This document shows, in pieces, positions 10,164 to 23,149 of a stretch of 64,000 nt of DNA (positions within the stretch are counted from its first letter, which is position 1; every line of letters starts with the position of its first letter). Location of the stretch: the NCBI GenBank assembly GCA_035582835.1, contig JAYKAV010000411.1:1896083-1960082 (forward strand), written 5' to 3'. The stretch comes from Phoebastria nigripes. Its lineage: Eukaryota > Chordata > Aves > Procellariiformes > Diomedeidae. The notes under the pieces are model-generated. The model had not been told where the DNA came from and searched no databases. It saw nothing but the letters and a program-made list of their open reading frames with translations. The translations under genes and the position numbers were made by a program.

Positions 10164-13100
10164 TCCCCAATTAATACCATGTAGAGCTATATTCATGTGA
10201 CTAAGCAAGAGCCTTCTGAATGAAGAAAATTGCAGTTGGTATAGTGTACAGTAGGATGTATAATACTCCTTGGACACCAACTTATGCATTTTAGATTAGA
10301 GATTTACTTCAGGTTTTGCATTATCTTCTTGCTTTAGCTGAAGTGGCCCTGTACTCTCCTGTTCTCTTGCCTTGTGACGCTTTTCTCAATAAAGCAAGCT
10401 TAGCGGTATGAACGACTAAGTACCATGTGGATGGCCATCCTCTACTTCTTCATGAATAGCAGCTTCAAATCACACATAACATATATTTCTGTGCTGTAGA
10501 CTATCAAAACCTGACTTACCTGCTGTGCTGAAAGTAAGCCAGAATAGCAGCTTCAGAAATGGCTGGAGTATGTCCTTTTGAGCTTATCAGTTTTCATGAG
10601 TATACTTGGTGTGTCAAGCCTTGGATTGCCTGTGAGACAGCCAAATGGGTGAAGGCAAGCGTGAGACAGATTCTGTGATTCTTGGTAGCCACCCTGACTG
10701 CTCCCATGGGTGTTATGGGCAAAGCATGTGAGTTGCACAAACGATGCACTTCAGAAAAATCAAATAATAAATCTGAGCTGTTCCTTTACTGCTGTTATTT
10801 TCTTTTACTTGGGATATTTCCACAGTTGGGTGGGTGGGATGTACAGTACTCATTTGTTGATGAAATGATAACTTAACCTAGATAAAGCGCATACATACTG
10901 TTATTTTAATAAAAGAAACAAGGCTCACATTTAAAAGGGAAATATAATACAGTAAACATCCTTTTGTACTGGCCTAGTTATTTTTCTAAACTTGTGTGAG
11001 GCTGAGGTATTTGCCTTTCAAAATAGAATTTCTGCAAGAGTCTGCAAGTTCTGTAATACCTTTTCCAGTATCTGTTGAGTGAGCCAAAGGTCTGTGGTCA
11101 AGTGGGCATCTCAGTTACAATTCTTTATTGAGCATCTAATGCATTAGGCTTTAAGTCCCACAGACCTTTCTCTTCCTGAGCAAAGCTGTTGAGCATTTAA
11201 TTTTCAACTTCATCCTAGTTCCAAGGAAAACACCAGAAAATGAATCCAGTCTTCAACTGATGATGTCCATGCGTCTTGGATGTCCATGATGTTTTGGTTT
11301 AAACTACTCAAAGTGATCAGGAAGGTTGTTTTTTTTTTTTTAAATTTGATTTTAAAACAACCTGAAAACACAAGGAAAGAACTTACATTTTCAAATTTTA
11401 ACCCTATTTCCCTTAGAGCACTGATTTTTTTCAGTAGTTATTGAAGTCTTGTTAGGATGTCCTATTCAGATTTTCTTACCTTTTTGTGCATCTCACCTTT
11501 AATGCATTTTAGAATGATTTTTAAGTAAATATTTGATATGTCCAGTCTTGTTCTGTAGATGTTATTGCTACTCCTCTGAAATTCTAGTAAGATTACTTAT
11601 TGTAAACAAGGTAGAGATCAGAATGGAGGTAGATGTGAGTGCCGCTCCCCACAGTACTGAGGGTAATTATGCCAAGTTACTGGCCTGGGATGCTCCCACT
11701 CAGTGATAGCTCTCATCAGTGCATCTGGTTTATTGTAGAATTTCAGTGTTAAAATGAACATGTTCCCTTGCTACCTTGTGACCTGTCAGAGGACTCCAGA
11801 TGGAAACACCCTTCTTAGAGAGGAGAGATTAGATTAGGGAGTGAAAACTGGTGTGAAAATAAGTCGTATTGCCTTCATAAATAGGTCTGTGTTCAGGATC
11901 AGTCCAATGTGAGGCTGCAGGAACCTGATGCCACCATCTGTGCTTAGACCTGCTATGACAGCAACCGTTACAACCTACTCCGGGCTTTCTGCACTTCTGT
12001 CTCCAGCATCCCTGGGATCCTCCCAGGTGGCTTAGAGGGTGTTCATTAGGGACATCAATATGGGCTCCCCATAGGAGCAATAATGTTTCCTTCCTTTATA
12101 GCTGGAGCAAATAAAGGAAGCCCACCAACTGCTTCAATGCTCAGCTATGATAATGGTGGGCTGAATATGCCCCAGAATGAAGTTATGGTGTCAGTATGGT
12201 GGAGAGAGTAGAAGCATTTGCCGTATCTTGAAGGGAAGAAAAGGGTACACGTGGAAAATTGCCTTAGTGTTTTGTATTTGGTATTCTCTTCCCATAACAC
12301 CAAGTGTTCTGGTAGCACAAGCTAACTTGCATTTAGAAATCTTCCTAGAAACATTTGAAATAGTTTGTCTCTACAGTAGATGAAGATTGCTTAAAAAACT
12401 GAGCTCCTGCCTGGTGGGATGTTTGAGGTTTCAGAATATATGTAGTTTATTTTTGTCTTGAATTAGAACAGAGTCAAAAGTGTTTGCAGAAAAAAATTTG
12501 AAATGTTTCTCTTTGATACTATCAGATCAAATATAAGAAAACAAAAATCCTCTCCTTTCAGAGAAGAAATGCTGGATATTTGATGATGACAATATTAATG
12601 ACCTTTGAAAATGCATTATAAATCCAGGGCAATGTCAACATTGGTATTAGTGGTGGATAAGTTTGTTTAAATAGCATTTAAAGCAGCTTATTCATGAAAC
12701 ACAATCTTTTGGATGTTTAGAAATGTCTTATATTATTATGCTTAGAGCTTATAGTTATTATACTTAGAGTTGACCTGTTGCTCATTTAGCTGGAACTGAA
12801 AAGTTTTTCTTGCAGTCTATCATATTTGCCTGGAAGGAAGAAAGGCTGGCAAAAAGCAGCATTGCCGATAACTTCGTTTCCAGTGAGGAGGCACCAGTAA
12901 TGTTCAGGTAAACATCCAAAGCATTAGGCCTTCTCCATCAGAATGGTGTTATGTACCAACATGTTCCACTGTCAATTGTAGACAAAAGAATCCTAGTTTA
13001 GTGTCTCTGAACAATGCTGGTACATTTTTTTGCAAAGAACAATGCTAGCCACACTTATCCATGGGATAGTCATTAGTAGTTTGATTAGCATTGTTCTGAA

Positions 13101-15011
13101 ATATGGTTTTCCAGCCAAAACCTAACAACCTTCCCCTCAATCCCCCTCTGTGAAAACTATGCTAAAACTCTGTAAGGAACAATGAAGTTTTACAATCATT
13201 TAGTGAGCACAGTTTTGTTCTTCATTCGTGTCTGTACAGTAAGGGGAAATCTGCAAAGTGATGAACATCCTCATCCCCCACTGAGTCAAGAAGCACCACC
13301 AGAGTTTAACTAGTCTTTAATATCTCTTTCTAAGAACTTTCCATTCAGAATTATCAGAATGACCTTATCAAAATGCTCTCTTTCAGTAATGAGGGAGTAC
13401 GTTATATTTTAAAGAAAAGACACTATGCCATGCTGATTTGCAAAAGCCCAGGTGATTCCATAGCTCTGAGAAATCTGCTTTATGTAAGGACCTATGTACA
13501 GTTTGATGGGCATTTTCAGTATTAAAAGCAAGACATAGGTCCAGCTCCTGAACTGAAGAGGGTTGGTGCTGCAGCAAGAGCTTGGTACTGAGACATGTCT
13601 GAATCTGAGCTTCAGTAGTGCCTGGTGGAAGGTGTGTTCCTTTGCTTTATGAATTTGGGGTTGATTAGTGTGAGTGATTGCCTCTGCAGCCCGATTTTCT
13701 GTTTCTAAGGTCAGCACAAGAGGAAAACGAGGAAGAGACAAGACTAATGACTTCTGCAGATTATGCAGTACATTAACATTGAGACTTCCCTACTTTCAGT
13801 CTGTGTTACAGAGGTAGTAACCATCATCAACAGGAGTACAACTGAGAATTATACGATACTTCTTACCATTTCTGTAACACTTACGTGTCTCTCCAGGTCT
13901 GCAGAAAATGAAGCTTTCTGCCAATGGTGGATAAAAACATAGGTATGGATCTATTATACTCTGAATTTTTAATCATGTCAGGTGAAGATGAATGGGGAAG
14001 ATATAAAGAAAATTTAGCTAGTAAAGTTTGCTTCTGTGTTTCAAGGCTGGAATAATTACTGAGAGTACTGAAAGATGTGCATGACAGCCTACTCTGTATC
14101 TATCATGGTGGTAAGCACTGTGTTCATGGCATTGACCATGCAGTTGTCACTCAGCAACAGAAGCTAGCAATTCCTGCCTTCTAACTGTCTATGGACAAGA
14201 CGATATCATGAGGTCAAGGGTTGGAGCCTGTTAAGAAGTATGGAAAGCTGTAAAAGAGAGTTGCCCAAGCTATCTGCAAAACAGTGACATGTGAAGACCT
14301 AGGGTGGCCTATCTGGCTTACCCTATCTGTTCCAGGGGAACTGAAGGTATGCATGTTTCCGCTCTCTCTATCGTAGACCTCATGAGGTTTTCTATTAACA
14401 GGAGTGTTTTTCTCCATCAATCTGTGAGCCATTGCAAAACAGTTCTGCTCCTTCTGTATCCTTCAGTGATGGCAGATAGGGTAGAATGCATGATGTCTGA
14501 GCTTCAGTAACTTGTTTGTAGCTATGGAAAGTTGCATAGAGGAGGCATCCCTTCTAGCTGGCCTTGTAGAGATCACAGAAATGAGTGGACTACATCTTTC
14601 TCCTTGATGACCTTGCCTACTCTTTTTCTCTATATCCCTGGTGCAGCTACAACCTGTAGGATCATGGTGGAGTGTGCATTTTGCTGGCAAAAGTCAAGAT
14701 GTCAACTGATAGTTGTGGCACTTGCTACAGCACTGTATTTCATCCCCAAGATTTTTGTCACGTTTTGCCACCAACCTGGTATTGTCTGAAGACTGAGAAT
14801 GGTAGATGTCAAAGATCACCTCTGTGATCTCATAAAGCTGCCATTTCTGTGTTCTCTGACACAGCCTTGTGACACCTCCTGCCAGCATCCCTGGCATCAC
14901 TTCTTGCCTTTAAACCTGTAGTCTGGCTAAGGGCTGTGCCATAGTGGATGCTTTAGAATGACATGTTTCAGCAGATGAAGAATGCTGTTGTCCTAGCATA
15001 CCTCAGAGATT
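10164..15011. other. single-copy AT-rich DNA, nothing recognised
   Basis: No gene, RNA gene or recent repeat is recognised. A T13 run lies near 11329-11341. A minus-strand donor-like CAG|GTAAGT (plus-strand ACTTACCTG near 10513-10521) has no convincing exon upstream of it. Remaining open frames are under 112 codons and lack support. Confidence 0.6.
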
Positions 15012-15136
15012 CAAGTCCTGATCCTTTTCTGACATGCAGTCCTCACAAGTATTTTTAAGGCTTGGGAAGATCTACAGGTAAGAAAAATACTTTTTTCTCT
15101 TAATTTGGAAAGCTTCAGCATAAGGATCAGGACTTG
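15012..15136. repeat. 15-bp perfect inverted repeat, about 95-bp spacer
   Basis: The arm CAAGTCCTGATCCTT at 15012-15026 is matched exactly by its reverse complement AAGGATCAGGACTTG at 15122-15136. The spacer contains a strong donor-like CTACAG|GTAAGA (GT at 15078-15079). Complementarity does not extend beyond the arms. It could be a small folded-back element relic or coincidence. Confidence 0.5.
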
Positions 15137-15261
15137 GACTGTTATCCCGGACTCACAGGAACGCCGCACGTCGAAGACTGAGGGCTGCAAGGAGGTGCTA
15201 GGATTTTGGTGTAGGCCAAGTGACGGCATTGGACACGACCTTCTTAGAAATGGTTTTAAAG
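15119..15261 (+). other. CpG-rich exon candidate, unrecognised
   Basis: A pyrimidine-rich stretch and GCTTCAG (AG 15117-15118) are followed by 143 bases that stay open in one frame, up to AAAG|GTAACC (GT at 15262-15263). Seven CpGs sit within 15148-15237, the densest cluster outside the two GC-rich repeats. The peptide includes VIPDSQERRTSKTEG and is polar and basic, with no domain known to me. Start phase 2 and end phase 1 do not fit the other candidates directly. A decayed CpG-rich repeat is an equal alternative. Confidence 0.2.
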
Positions 15262-17794
15262 GTAACCAAGAGGGAGCAGAAAGTCTAGCTTTGATTAGCT
15301 AGTTGTCAGTGGCTAGAGGATGGGAAATGGGGAAGTGAAAGAGAGAGGCAGTGGACACTTACCTCTACATTTTTCGATTGTATTCAGGCAGCACTGCTAT
15401 AATGATATACATGACATCTTGTGTAAGGCTGAAAAGCTATCTCTTCTTTATGAAGCTAGAGAGGCTTGTTTCTGCTGAAATCTTGCAGAGATGGAAAATA
15501 ATGGCTGCCTTCCCTGCTGCTGAGAAAAGCTTGCACATCCTGATAACTGATCTTGCAGTACTCACTTCAGTGCCAGTGTCTTACTCATGTGTCCTGTGTT
15601 GGCAGTCACAGACAATTATTTGAGCTGGAAAGTTAGGGCAGCACACATGAGGTGTCTGTTTTTGTGGTTAGAACCTGGGTTTTGGCTTGTTGCAATGTTA
15701 AATTATGAGTATTAGTAATCTTTTGAATCTGCTAAACTGAAAACTTAACCAACTAAGATCTGGGAGTGAAAGACCATGTGCTGTCGAGGTTTCACTGTGG
15801 TGCTGCATGGAGCAGGCAAAACAGGGAGTTTGCAAAGTGTGGTTAGACTGGTTGCAGGGTTGGGGGGAAGTCCCAACTATTTATGGAGCATCACTAGGCT
15901 TGAGGAGCTTCCATGACTAAAAGACAACATTAAATAAGAGTGATATACACACTCGCAACCCTGTAAATATGTCCCCTTTCCTGTTTCTGCCTGGACAGAT
16001 TGCTCTGACTCATCTAGATTGTAATGAATGCTCTCGTCTGCCTTTGTATCTGAGTTGTACTTGATCTCTCTAGAGACACGCAGGTCCTAGATATTGGACC
16101 TGTGGCCCTCCACACCCTGAGCATCTATCCTATTCCTGTCTGAAAACTATTATCTGTCCCTGGATATCTGCCATGCCAGCCTGCTTCCTAAGTTGCCCAT
16201 AAATTGTGAGATTTATATGACCATGTTCCTGGATTACGCATGACCAAGCTCCAAATCCTTTAAGGCATGGCATTGTTTTGGCTTGCTGTCTTGCATGTAA
16301 CCTTCAGTGCCTGTGGTTTGGTCCGATAATGGCCCAGGATTCCAATGGTCCACATGCCATATACTGCATGTAAACGGCCCGTATAGCCATGCTGCTCTGA
16401 TCCAAATCCTTGATCCAAAGGAAAAGGAGGTTCCGCTGGGATCACTTTCACAGTGAGACAGATCAGACTTTGTACACTACAGCTGTGGCCTTATAGTGGT
16501 CACAGAGATGAAGGCATAAATGTGGCCATAAATAGGTTAAAGGCTAGAAGAGTACTGTAGAGGTGGTTGTTGTCTGTTTTGCAGGAGAGTTGCACTCTAT
16601 AGGTAATAGAAGGTGGTAGCAGCAGTATCCAGTAAAAAACAGCATTTCTTTCTCTGCATGGAATAGTAGGAAAGGGGCCTTGAACTTACTTACAAAGGAA
16701 GTGGGACATCCAGAAACATCATCTCCAAATCTTTCATGACTGGAGAAGAGGAAGGAAGGCCTCCAGCAGGGTGCAAAGGCAATTTAGGGCACAGTGAAGT
16801 ACACAGATGATCACAATTTTTTCAAGAAGAAATGGGTGTTCTGACTTCATCTGAGATTTAGACTGAGTTAAGTCTGAGCTGCCAGAGCCAATCTTTGGTC
16901 TGTGTTATGGATCAGTGACCACTTTTAGGCGATTTTACTCAGGTTTCTATCATTTTATGAATCAGACAGTATGATGTTATCCATGTATGAACATTTCCCT
17001 CACACAAATCTTTTCAGCAGCCCATGAGCTTGTCAATCTGGGCAGAGGTAACTGTTGTGATGTCAAAAAGGCATAGCTTTATTAGGCTCTGTTAAAATGG
17101 GAAGGGATTTTTTTTCAGCCAATTAGTACTGAAGAAAAAAAGCAAAAACTGTGTCTTCCTCAAACACAGCACGCCATGTACTTCTTATTAAGGACAATAC
17201 GTGTGCTGAGTGTCACATTTCAAACTTCAGCTGTTTTTGCTGTTGCCCTATTCAAAAACAAGTATGGTTAGAATTTCATTACAATGGGAAAAGTGTGTGT
17301 GTATATTTGTTTCCCACTGTTCCATAGCACAAAAGCTGTTGGGAATTTGCTCCCATTTTAGCAAGATGTACTGGTGTTGTGTTTTGTTTTGTGTTTACCC
17401 TAAAGCATAAAAAAAATCAGCTTCAGAAGTGGATAAATGTGTGAAACCAAGAGGCTAAGGAAGAAATTATTTTCCAACTTTAACTAGTATTGGTGCTTTT
17501 ACTGTGATAGTTGGCCAAATTCTTTGGCTAAGGATCTCAAAGTACATAAAATTAAAGATATAATTAGTGTATGTATTTCTGGAGGTTCAACGGAGATCAG
17601 GCTGTTATGTGATGTAGTATGTTACTTCTGTAAGTAGCTTTGTGGCTTCTGTGTTTCACTGCAGGAATCTTTTTGTGGCTGGATATGAGGCTTTTCGGGC
17701 TCTCTTACATTATTCCAACCACATTATGTAGGGTGAAAGGGTTAGTGTACATGTCTAATTTGACAAGATAGATGAAGTGAAGGAACCAGTCTTT
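15262..17794. other. single-copy DNA, nothing recognised
   Basis: No gene or repeat is recognised. Open frames are short and without splice, promoter or domain support. Confidence 0.6.
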
Positions 17795-17872
17795 ATTGTT
17801 GAGATGGGGAAATGAGGTGAAGGAGACATATGCCAAAGATCAGATAGATTAAGGCTAAGAACTGAGGCCATG
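17795..17872 (-). repeat. MIR-like ancient SINE relic (antisense)
   Basis: The plus strand reads 'ttgttgagatggggaaatga', then 'tgccaaagatcagatagatt' and 'aactgaggcca'. This resembles the reverse complement of the conserved core of MIR-type SINEs ('acagatggggaaactgaggc ... cccaaggtcacacagctag'). It has strong divergence and an apparent internal deletion. The family assignment is from memory of the consensus and tentative. Confidence 0.45.
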
Positions 17873-20499
17873 TCTTACAATTCCCTTAATGATAAGAGAA
17901 AGTATTTCTGTTTGGTTATGGCAAACTAACACAGGTAGTGTGTTGTACTGAAGTGATATCTGTTAAGGTCTTTTGGAATTCCCCTCTCTCCACCCCTGCC
18001 TATTCACAGCAAAATGTATTTTCACTAACAATGATTCTGCAGTACTTTTGTACTATATGTACAGGAAGCTGAATGAGTGTCTGGGGACCTTTTAACTGGA
18101 TCTATAAAAAGTCTGTGTCAATAAAATCCTGTCAGATCTATCCTTCAGTACTGTGATTACAGAAGAGGAAAAAGAAAGGCATTGCTCAATGTGACTGCAA
18201 TATTCCAGCGCGTAATCTTCTCCCATGTGGTCATGTTTCCTCAGATAAGAAAAATTGCTGCTCCAGTGTCAGTGGGGATGGGGTCACTGAATGGGAACAG
18301 GAGCGTTTTCATTTTTTTCACAATGGACAGTTGTTTTGTGTGTTTTCCTGACTGGATAAACTATGTCCATGGTTACTGAGCAAAGTTTATTTCTGTAGGA
18401 AATAGGTAACCATGTTTGTGCAGTGGGGGTATCAGAACACAGAGGATTTGAAAGGAAGGGTCCAGAGGTCATCAGCAGAGGGGATATGATGAGGAAATGC
18501 AGTGAGATATATCGTGTGGATTCTGGCATATACTTCATGGGATGCTTCCTTTCAAGCACTAGTGAGCAAGAGAGGCGAATAGAAGCTCTTTGATAACAGA
18601 GCAGCAGGGTAAATTCATTTCAGGGCCAGCTCTTCACCTTGTATAAAATAGTGCAACTGATTTATGCCCACAGAGGATTTGGCTTGAAGCTTTAATTGCT
18701 TTCTTGGCTAAGTTCTGTTTTCCTTATGTGTGCTCAGACTATCAAAAGAGTGTTAAATGTTATATTTCACCAAAACCTGTTGCTCCTGCCACCCTATTTG
18801 TTCATTATGTTCTCTTGAAGTATTGCTGCAGAGTAACTTTATTTCATAGCTCCAATAAAAATTGTGTCCAGAACTGCAAATGGCTTTGTGAATGCCAACA
18901 GCATTCCTAAATTGTCCTTTCTTGTTAAGTGACCAGTGGAATGCTGACAGGCTATAACTGTAGAGTTAATCTTACCAGATAATTTATGCCATCGCTACAC
19001 TGTTTGTATCCTGTGTTTCCACATTCATCTTCAGGTTTCCACATTGCTTCAGGTATAACGTGTGCTGTGACCTTGTGTAACATTATTGCCTAGAGCACCA
19101 ATTAAACTGTGACTGCAGCTCATGTAGGTATGAGTGTAAAACTGAGTGTGTGGAGAGTGAGAAGTGTTGCTCAGAGCAGACTAAAGACCCTGCCCAAAAA
19201 CCGGGATGGAAACTCAGGCAGTTGGTTTCTGCTGAGTGCTATGCAGTTATCCTGCCTAAGTTTAGGATCTAAGGCCCTTCCAAATTAACATCTACTTGAA
19301 CTGGATTTACCTTTGAATAATGTGTAGCTCTTACGAGGAGAAAGTGATGGTACTTTCCCCAAAGGGTTGACAGTATAAAAGAACAATGGCAAACAAATAG
19401 TGGACAGCAAAAGGGATATTTTTAAATCACTTTTGCAGGTAAGAATCAAATGCACAGAGAGACTGAATGATTTACATAGGATCATGCTAAAAAATGTGAA
19501 ATGTGGAGTAAAACTGAAATTTTAGGCCAGTGCCTTAATGGCAGGATGCGAACTACTTTTGTTTCACTGTTGCTTTGTGCTTCTTATGTGCATGAGTGTA
19601 TCCATATTTTGGTTATACTTGAATCATAGTCAAATATTGATGGTAAAAAAATGGCTGTGGCAAATTCAGATGTGACTGTATCCCTGGCTGCTTGTTACCA
19701 TATTCCTGAACATGGTGGTGGAATGGGATGCAAGAAAGTGCCTCATCTGCCTCAGTGCAGAAGCCATCTGTGTCTGGTTTAGCAGGGAGCTGGTTACCTA
19801 AGGGTGGCTGGCTGATGTTGTGGTGGAGCAAGTCAAAAAGCATTCACCAAGACCATTTCTATTATGAGATATACTATGATCTTGTACAATAGGCTAGAAA
19901 AAATTGTACTCATTAGAAAACTCATCATTACATTCCTCATATCCTCCAAAGGATCGCAAAGTATTTAGATCTTTGAAGTCTCTCTAGAGGTGGTTAGAAA
20001 GGTGTGAAATTGTGCATTACACTACACTCATAGTAAAAGATCATTTTTGCCTGGGTAACGTACCTGTCTGAACTGTAGCAGACTTTTTGTGTTACCTTTT
20101 CTCTCATCGGGTGCATATTCTTGGTATTGGGAAGCTGTAATGCAATCTGATACTTGACAGTTTGTGTTGTACAATCAATTTGCTACTCTTATAGCCATAA
20201 TAATGCCTCGTAGTTGCAGCCTGTTTTTATGCAGCACAGGAAAGTCATTGGTCCTCACAGCATGCCTGAGGTGCTGCTGGAGGCTGCAATGAAAGAACAT
20301 GAAATTAGGAATTAGAGTAATTTTTTGGTTCATCTGGGGGAAGCAGACAGATTGGAGCTTCCATGTCAGTGGTAAGCCTTTTCCTTGATTGACACTCTTA
20401 GAGGCAATGTCAGCTGAAGCTCTGTGTGGGCTGAATGCAGGAGGACTTATGATGATTTGTATTACAGATCATGGATTTGCTGGAAATAAATAATGGGTG
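17873..20499. other. single-copy DNA with one MIR-like relic
   Basis: Apart from the relic at 19429-19535 I see nothing recognisable. A CAG|GTAAGA donor-like string at 19436-19442 lies inside that relic and is not taken as a splice site. Confidence 0.55.
19429..19535 (-). repeat. MIR-like ancient repeat relic (antisense)
   Basis: The plus strand reads 'aatgcacagagagactgaat', 'gatttacataggatcatg' and then 'gtggagtaaaactgaaattt'. This follows the order of the reverse-complement MIR core ('cacagagaggttaagtgacttgcccaaggtcac ... gtggcagagctgggattt'). It is highly diverged. Confidence 0.45.
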
Positions 20500-20879
20500 T
20501 TCAGCCTGGGGCAGAGGCAGCTTTAAGGGTGGACCAACAGCAGCTCCCCAGTGCCTGTGGGAAGGTTATCGAGAGGGTGGTGCCAGGCTATGCACAGCAG
20601 CGCATGGTGGGAAGATGAGACCCAACAGACATTTATTGAAACAAGAGAGGAGCAAACTGTACACAGGGAGAAACCTTTTCTCCGTGAGGGCAGTCAGGCA
20701 GTGGAGCAAGTGCCCAGAGGGGTTGTACGGTCTCTTGTCCTTGGAGGTTTTCAAGACCCAGTTGACTGTAGACCTGAGTGTTCTGGTCTGACCTCATGGC
20801 TGAGTCTGCTTTGAGCAGGAGGTCAGACTGGAGACATCCTGAGGTCCCTTCCAACCCAAAGTATCCTCTGATCCCATGA
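20500..20879 (+). repeat. CR1 LINE, 3' end (different avian subfamily)
   Basis: This is a 5'-truncated CR1 of about 380 bases. Recognisable blocks are 'ttcagcctggggcagaggca', 'ggttatcgagagggtggtgc', 'catttattgaaacaagagag', 'ggcagtcaggcagtggagca', 'ccttggaggttttcaagacc', 'ctggtctgacctcatggctg' and 'cctgaggtcccttccaaccc'. It ends with degenerate octamers 'atcctctgatcccatga'. Open frames of 87-106 codons on both strands here are translations of the CR1 3' UTR and not genes. Confidence 0.93.
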
Positions 20880-23080
20880 CAACTTACACCACAGAACTTA
20901 ACCATGTAATTTCTTGAGGAAGCTGATACATTTTGTTTTAGTGGAATCATACATGTCTCAGAAATTATTTCAGCTTTTATTAAAGAATTCTATCTTGTTA
21001 TAACTATTTTGTTAATTGTGAATGTGGTTTAAAAAACGGATGACAGCTTAGCTCAAAACTCTCCATTCCAAAACTCATAGTAAACCCCAAAACCTCCTAC
21101 CCCTTCTCTGCTTTTCTTCTCTTCCTCCTTCCTCTCCAGAAAAAGTCCTCAAATAGAATTTAAAAATCCCCTGAGCGTTAAGTGAAATATCAGTATAGAG
21201 GACAATATTTATTGGTCCAATCTTTGGTTCCATTTCAGTGTTTTTAGTTTGTGTCCTTAAATTAAGGGCAATGTCTTTTGTTCTTATTCAAAGAAGGTTC
21301 TGCTAAGTCATTGGGGCACATCTTGTAGAATAAGGGTGACATATGGGCCACATGGGGCACATTATTTTTCAGATATACATTGGACTGGCAGCTGGAAGTT
21401 CCTATCATCTCATTTTAGGGGTTAATACTCAAGAATAACCAATTTTTTGTGTCTGCAAAAGTCAAAGAGGAAAATATTTTTATATTCTTAGAAATGCTAT
21501 ATTATATTGCAGAAATGAAGTTGCAGAAACTATGAGAGGAGAATAAATAGCATGCCATTGTTCCAAGATACCTATTAGGAATTCTCTGAGTTAAATCCAT
21601 GCTAGAAATTCAAGCATGCTTTTTGTTTGGATCTTGAAATGATCTAATACACATGGCTCAGTTTTTATTCACCAGGTACAAGGTTGGGTATACAAGTCAT
21701 GAGTGAGAGGATAAGATCTTGAAATCTTTGGCTTGTTTTTGTCATTTAACTGGAAGAAGAACATGATAGGAATCACATTCACATGGTATTTGAAAAAAGA
21801 ATAGGGTTATATCATGCTGTCAACTCTGCCAGCTTTATTTACCTAACTCTTCAGCTAATACCACTGATATCTCAATAGGGCTATTGATTTGGTAAAGGAG
21901 GATTTAGGCAAGTAATGGTGGCAGAAGTAACTTAAATTTAACTTGTTTGTCCCTACACCGTGAAATAAATTCCTCTTTAACAAAGGCCCATCTTCTGCCT
22001 CTTTTTCTCATTCTCAGTGGTATTGTACTCCAACTGTAGTAAGGTACTTAGCAGTGAAACGCAAACACCAGCAAGGAATGAATTAATCTCATATAGTTTA
22101 GCTGTCTAAAAGTCGCACCTTTCTGAAGCAGTTGCTTTGGCTACTTCTAAAATTGAGGCAAAGTAATGGGTTCTATCAAAGCTGTTCATCCCACCATAGG
22201 AATATCTAGTTGACTAACTTGAAGTTTGTTCACCTTTTAGTTAGTTAAGGCTAAATGAGATGAGCTCCACTATGACCATGGTAGAATTTCATCTTCTGTT
22301 TGCAGAAGTGGTCATATTTTTATATATCAACCTTTCTAGGTGGAGCTGAAGTAAATTAAGATGGTATTCTAGTATTCAAAAATAGCCTGTGAGTCATTAC
22401 AGTGTATTATGTATTCTAAGAAACCTACATTCTCCCAACTATTAAAAATAATATTTTTATTGTCTAAAGTAGCAATTATCTGTTGCAATTTGTATATTAT
22501 GTAGCAGATTCATTCCTGCTCAACAGCTTTCTGAGCAGTCATTTACTTTACTGTGCCACAAAGTGGGATGCAAGCCAGCAACATGAACAACATAAAATAA
22601 CGATAGTGGGTACAAACCTATCAGTAGCACACCTTCAGCTCAAATATTTACTGTATGTAATGCTTTTGGTCCTGCAGTGCACAAAGAACCTTTTGTCCAG
22701 AAAGCCAATAGAAATCGTGGAGAATCACTTTATATTTTCTGCAGAAGGCACTGAGATTAGCCAGAGCAGAAAAATACCAAAGTGTCAGTCCTGATTATGC
22801 AAACATTAATACAGAACAAATATCTTGCTGTTATATGCTGTATTTTTTTTAACAAGTACACTGTTTCTCAGAAATAAGAGAAGATCCCAAACCCAGTTAC
22901 AGTCCTAAACACACTTCACCAATTTCCCCAGTCTCTTGGCCATATATTTAAGGTGAGCCTGTTAGCCAGAGATTACTGAGCCCAGCAAAGACGAAGTGAC
23001 ATTAAGGGTGGTAGAGCTACGCAGTCAGAATTGCAGATGCAGAATTAATACACCTGATGTGTTCTCTGTTCTAAGATCTG

Positions 23081-23149
23081 AAAGGGTTAGTTATAAAATG
23101 GGTTAGTAGTTAGTTATAAAATGAGTTAGAAAGGGTTAGTTATAAAATC
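23081..23149. repeat. short tandem repeat, GGGTTAGTTATAAAAT units
   Basis: A perfect 19-mer, AAAGGGTTAGTTATAAAAT, occurs at 23081 and again 49 bases later at 23130. A partial copy (AGTTAGTTATAAAAT) lies between them. It looks like a young local slippage or duplication product. Confidence 0.8.

Noticed and set aside
15005..15030. tRNA B-box-like GATTCAAGTCC
   Set aside because: No A box, acceptor stem or cloverleaf partners are found around it.
19430..19445. TTTTGCAG|GTAAGA as a recursive splice site
   Set aside because: It lies in a MIR-like relic, the pyrimidine tract is short and no branch-like string was evident.
21092..21139. Very strong 3' splice site (46-base pyrimidine tract then CAG)
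   Set aside because: No donor with an open frame follows within a normal exon length. The tract may be low-complexity DNA.
23081..23149. Interstitial telomere array
   Set aside because: GGGTTAG appears only in two or three separated units, not as tandem TTAGGG.
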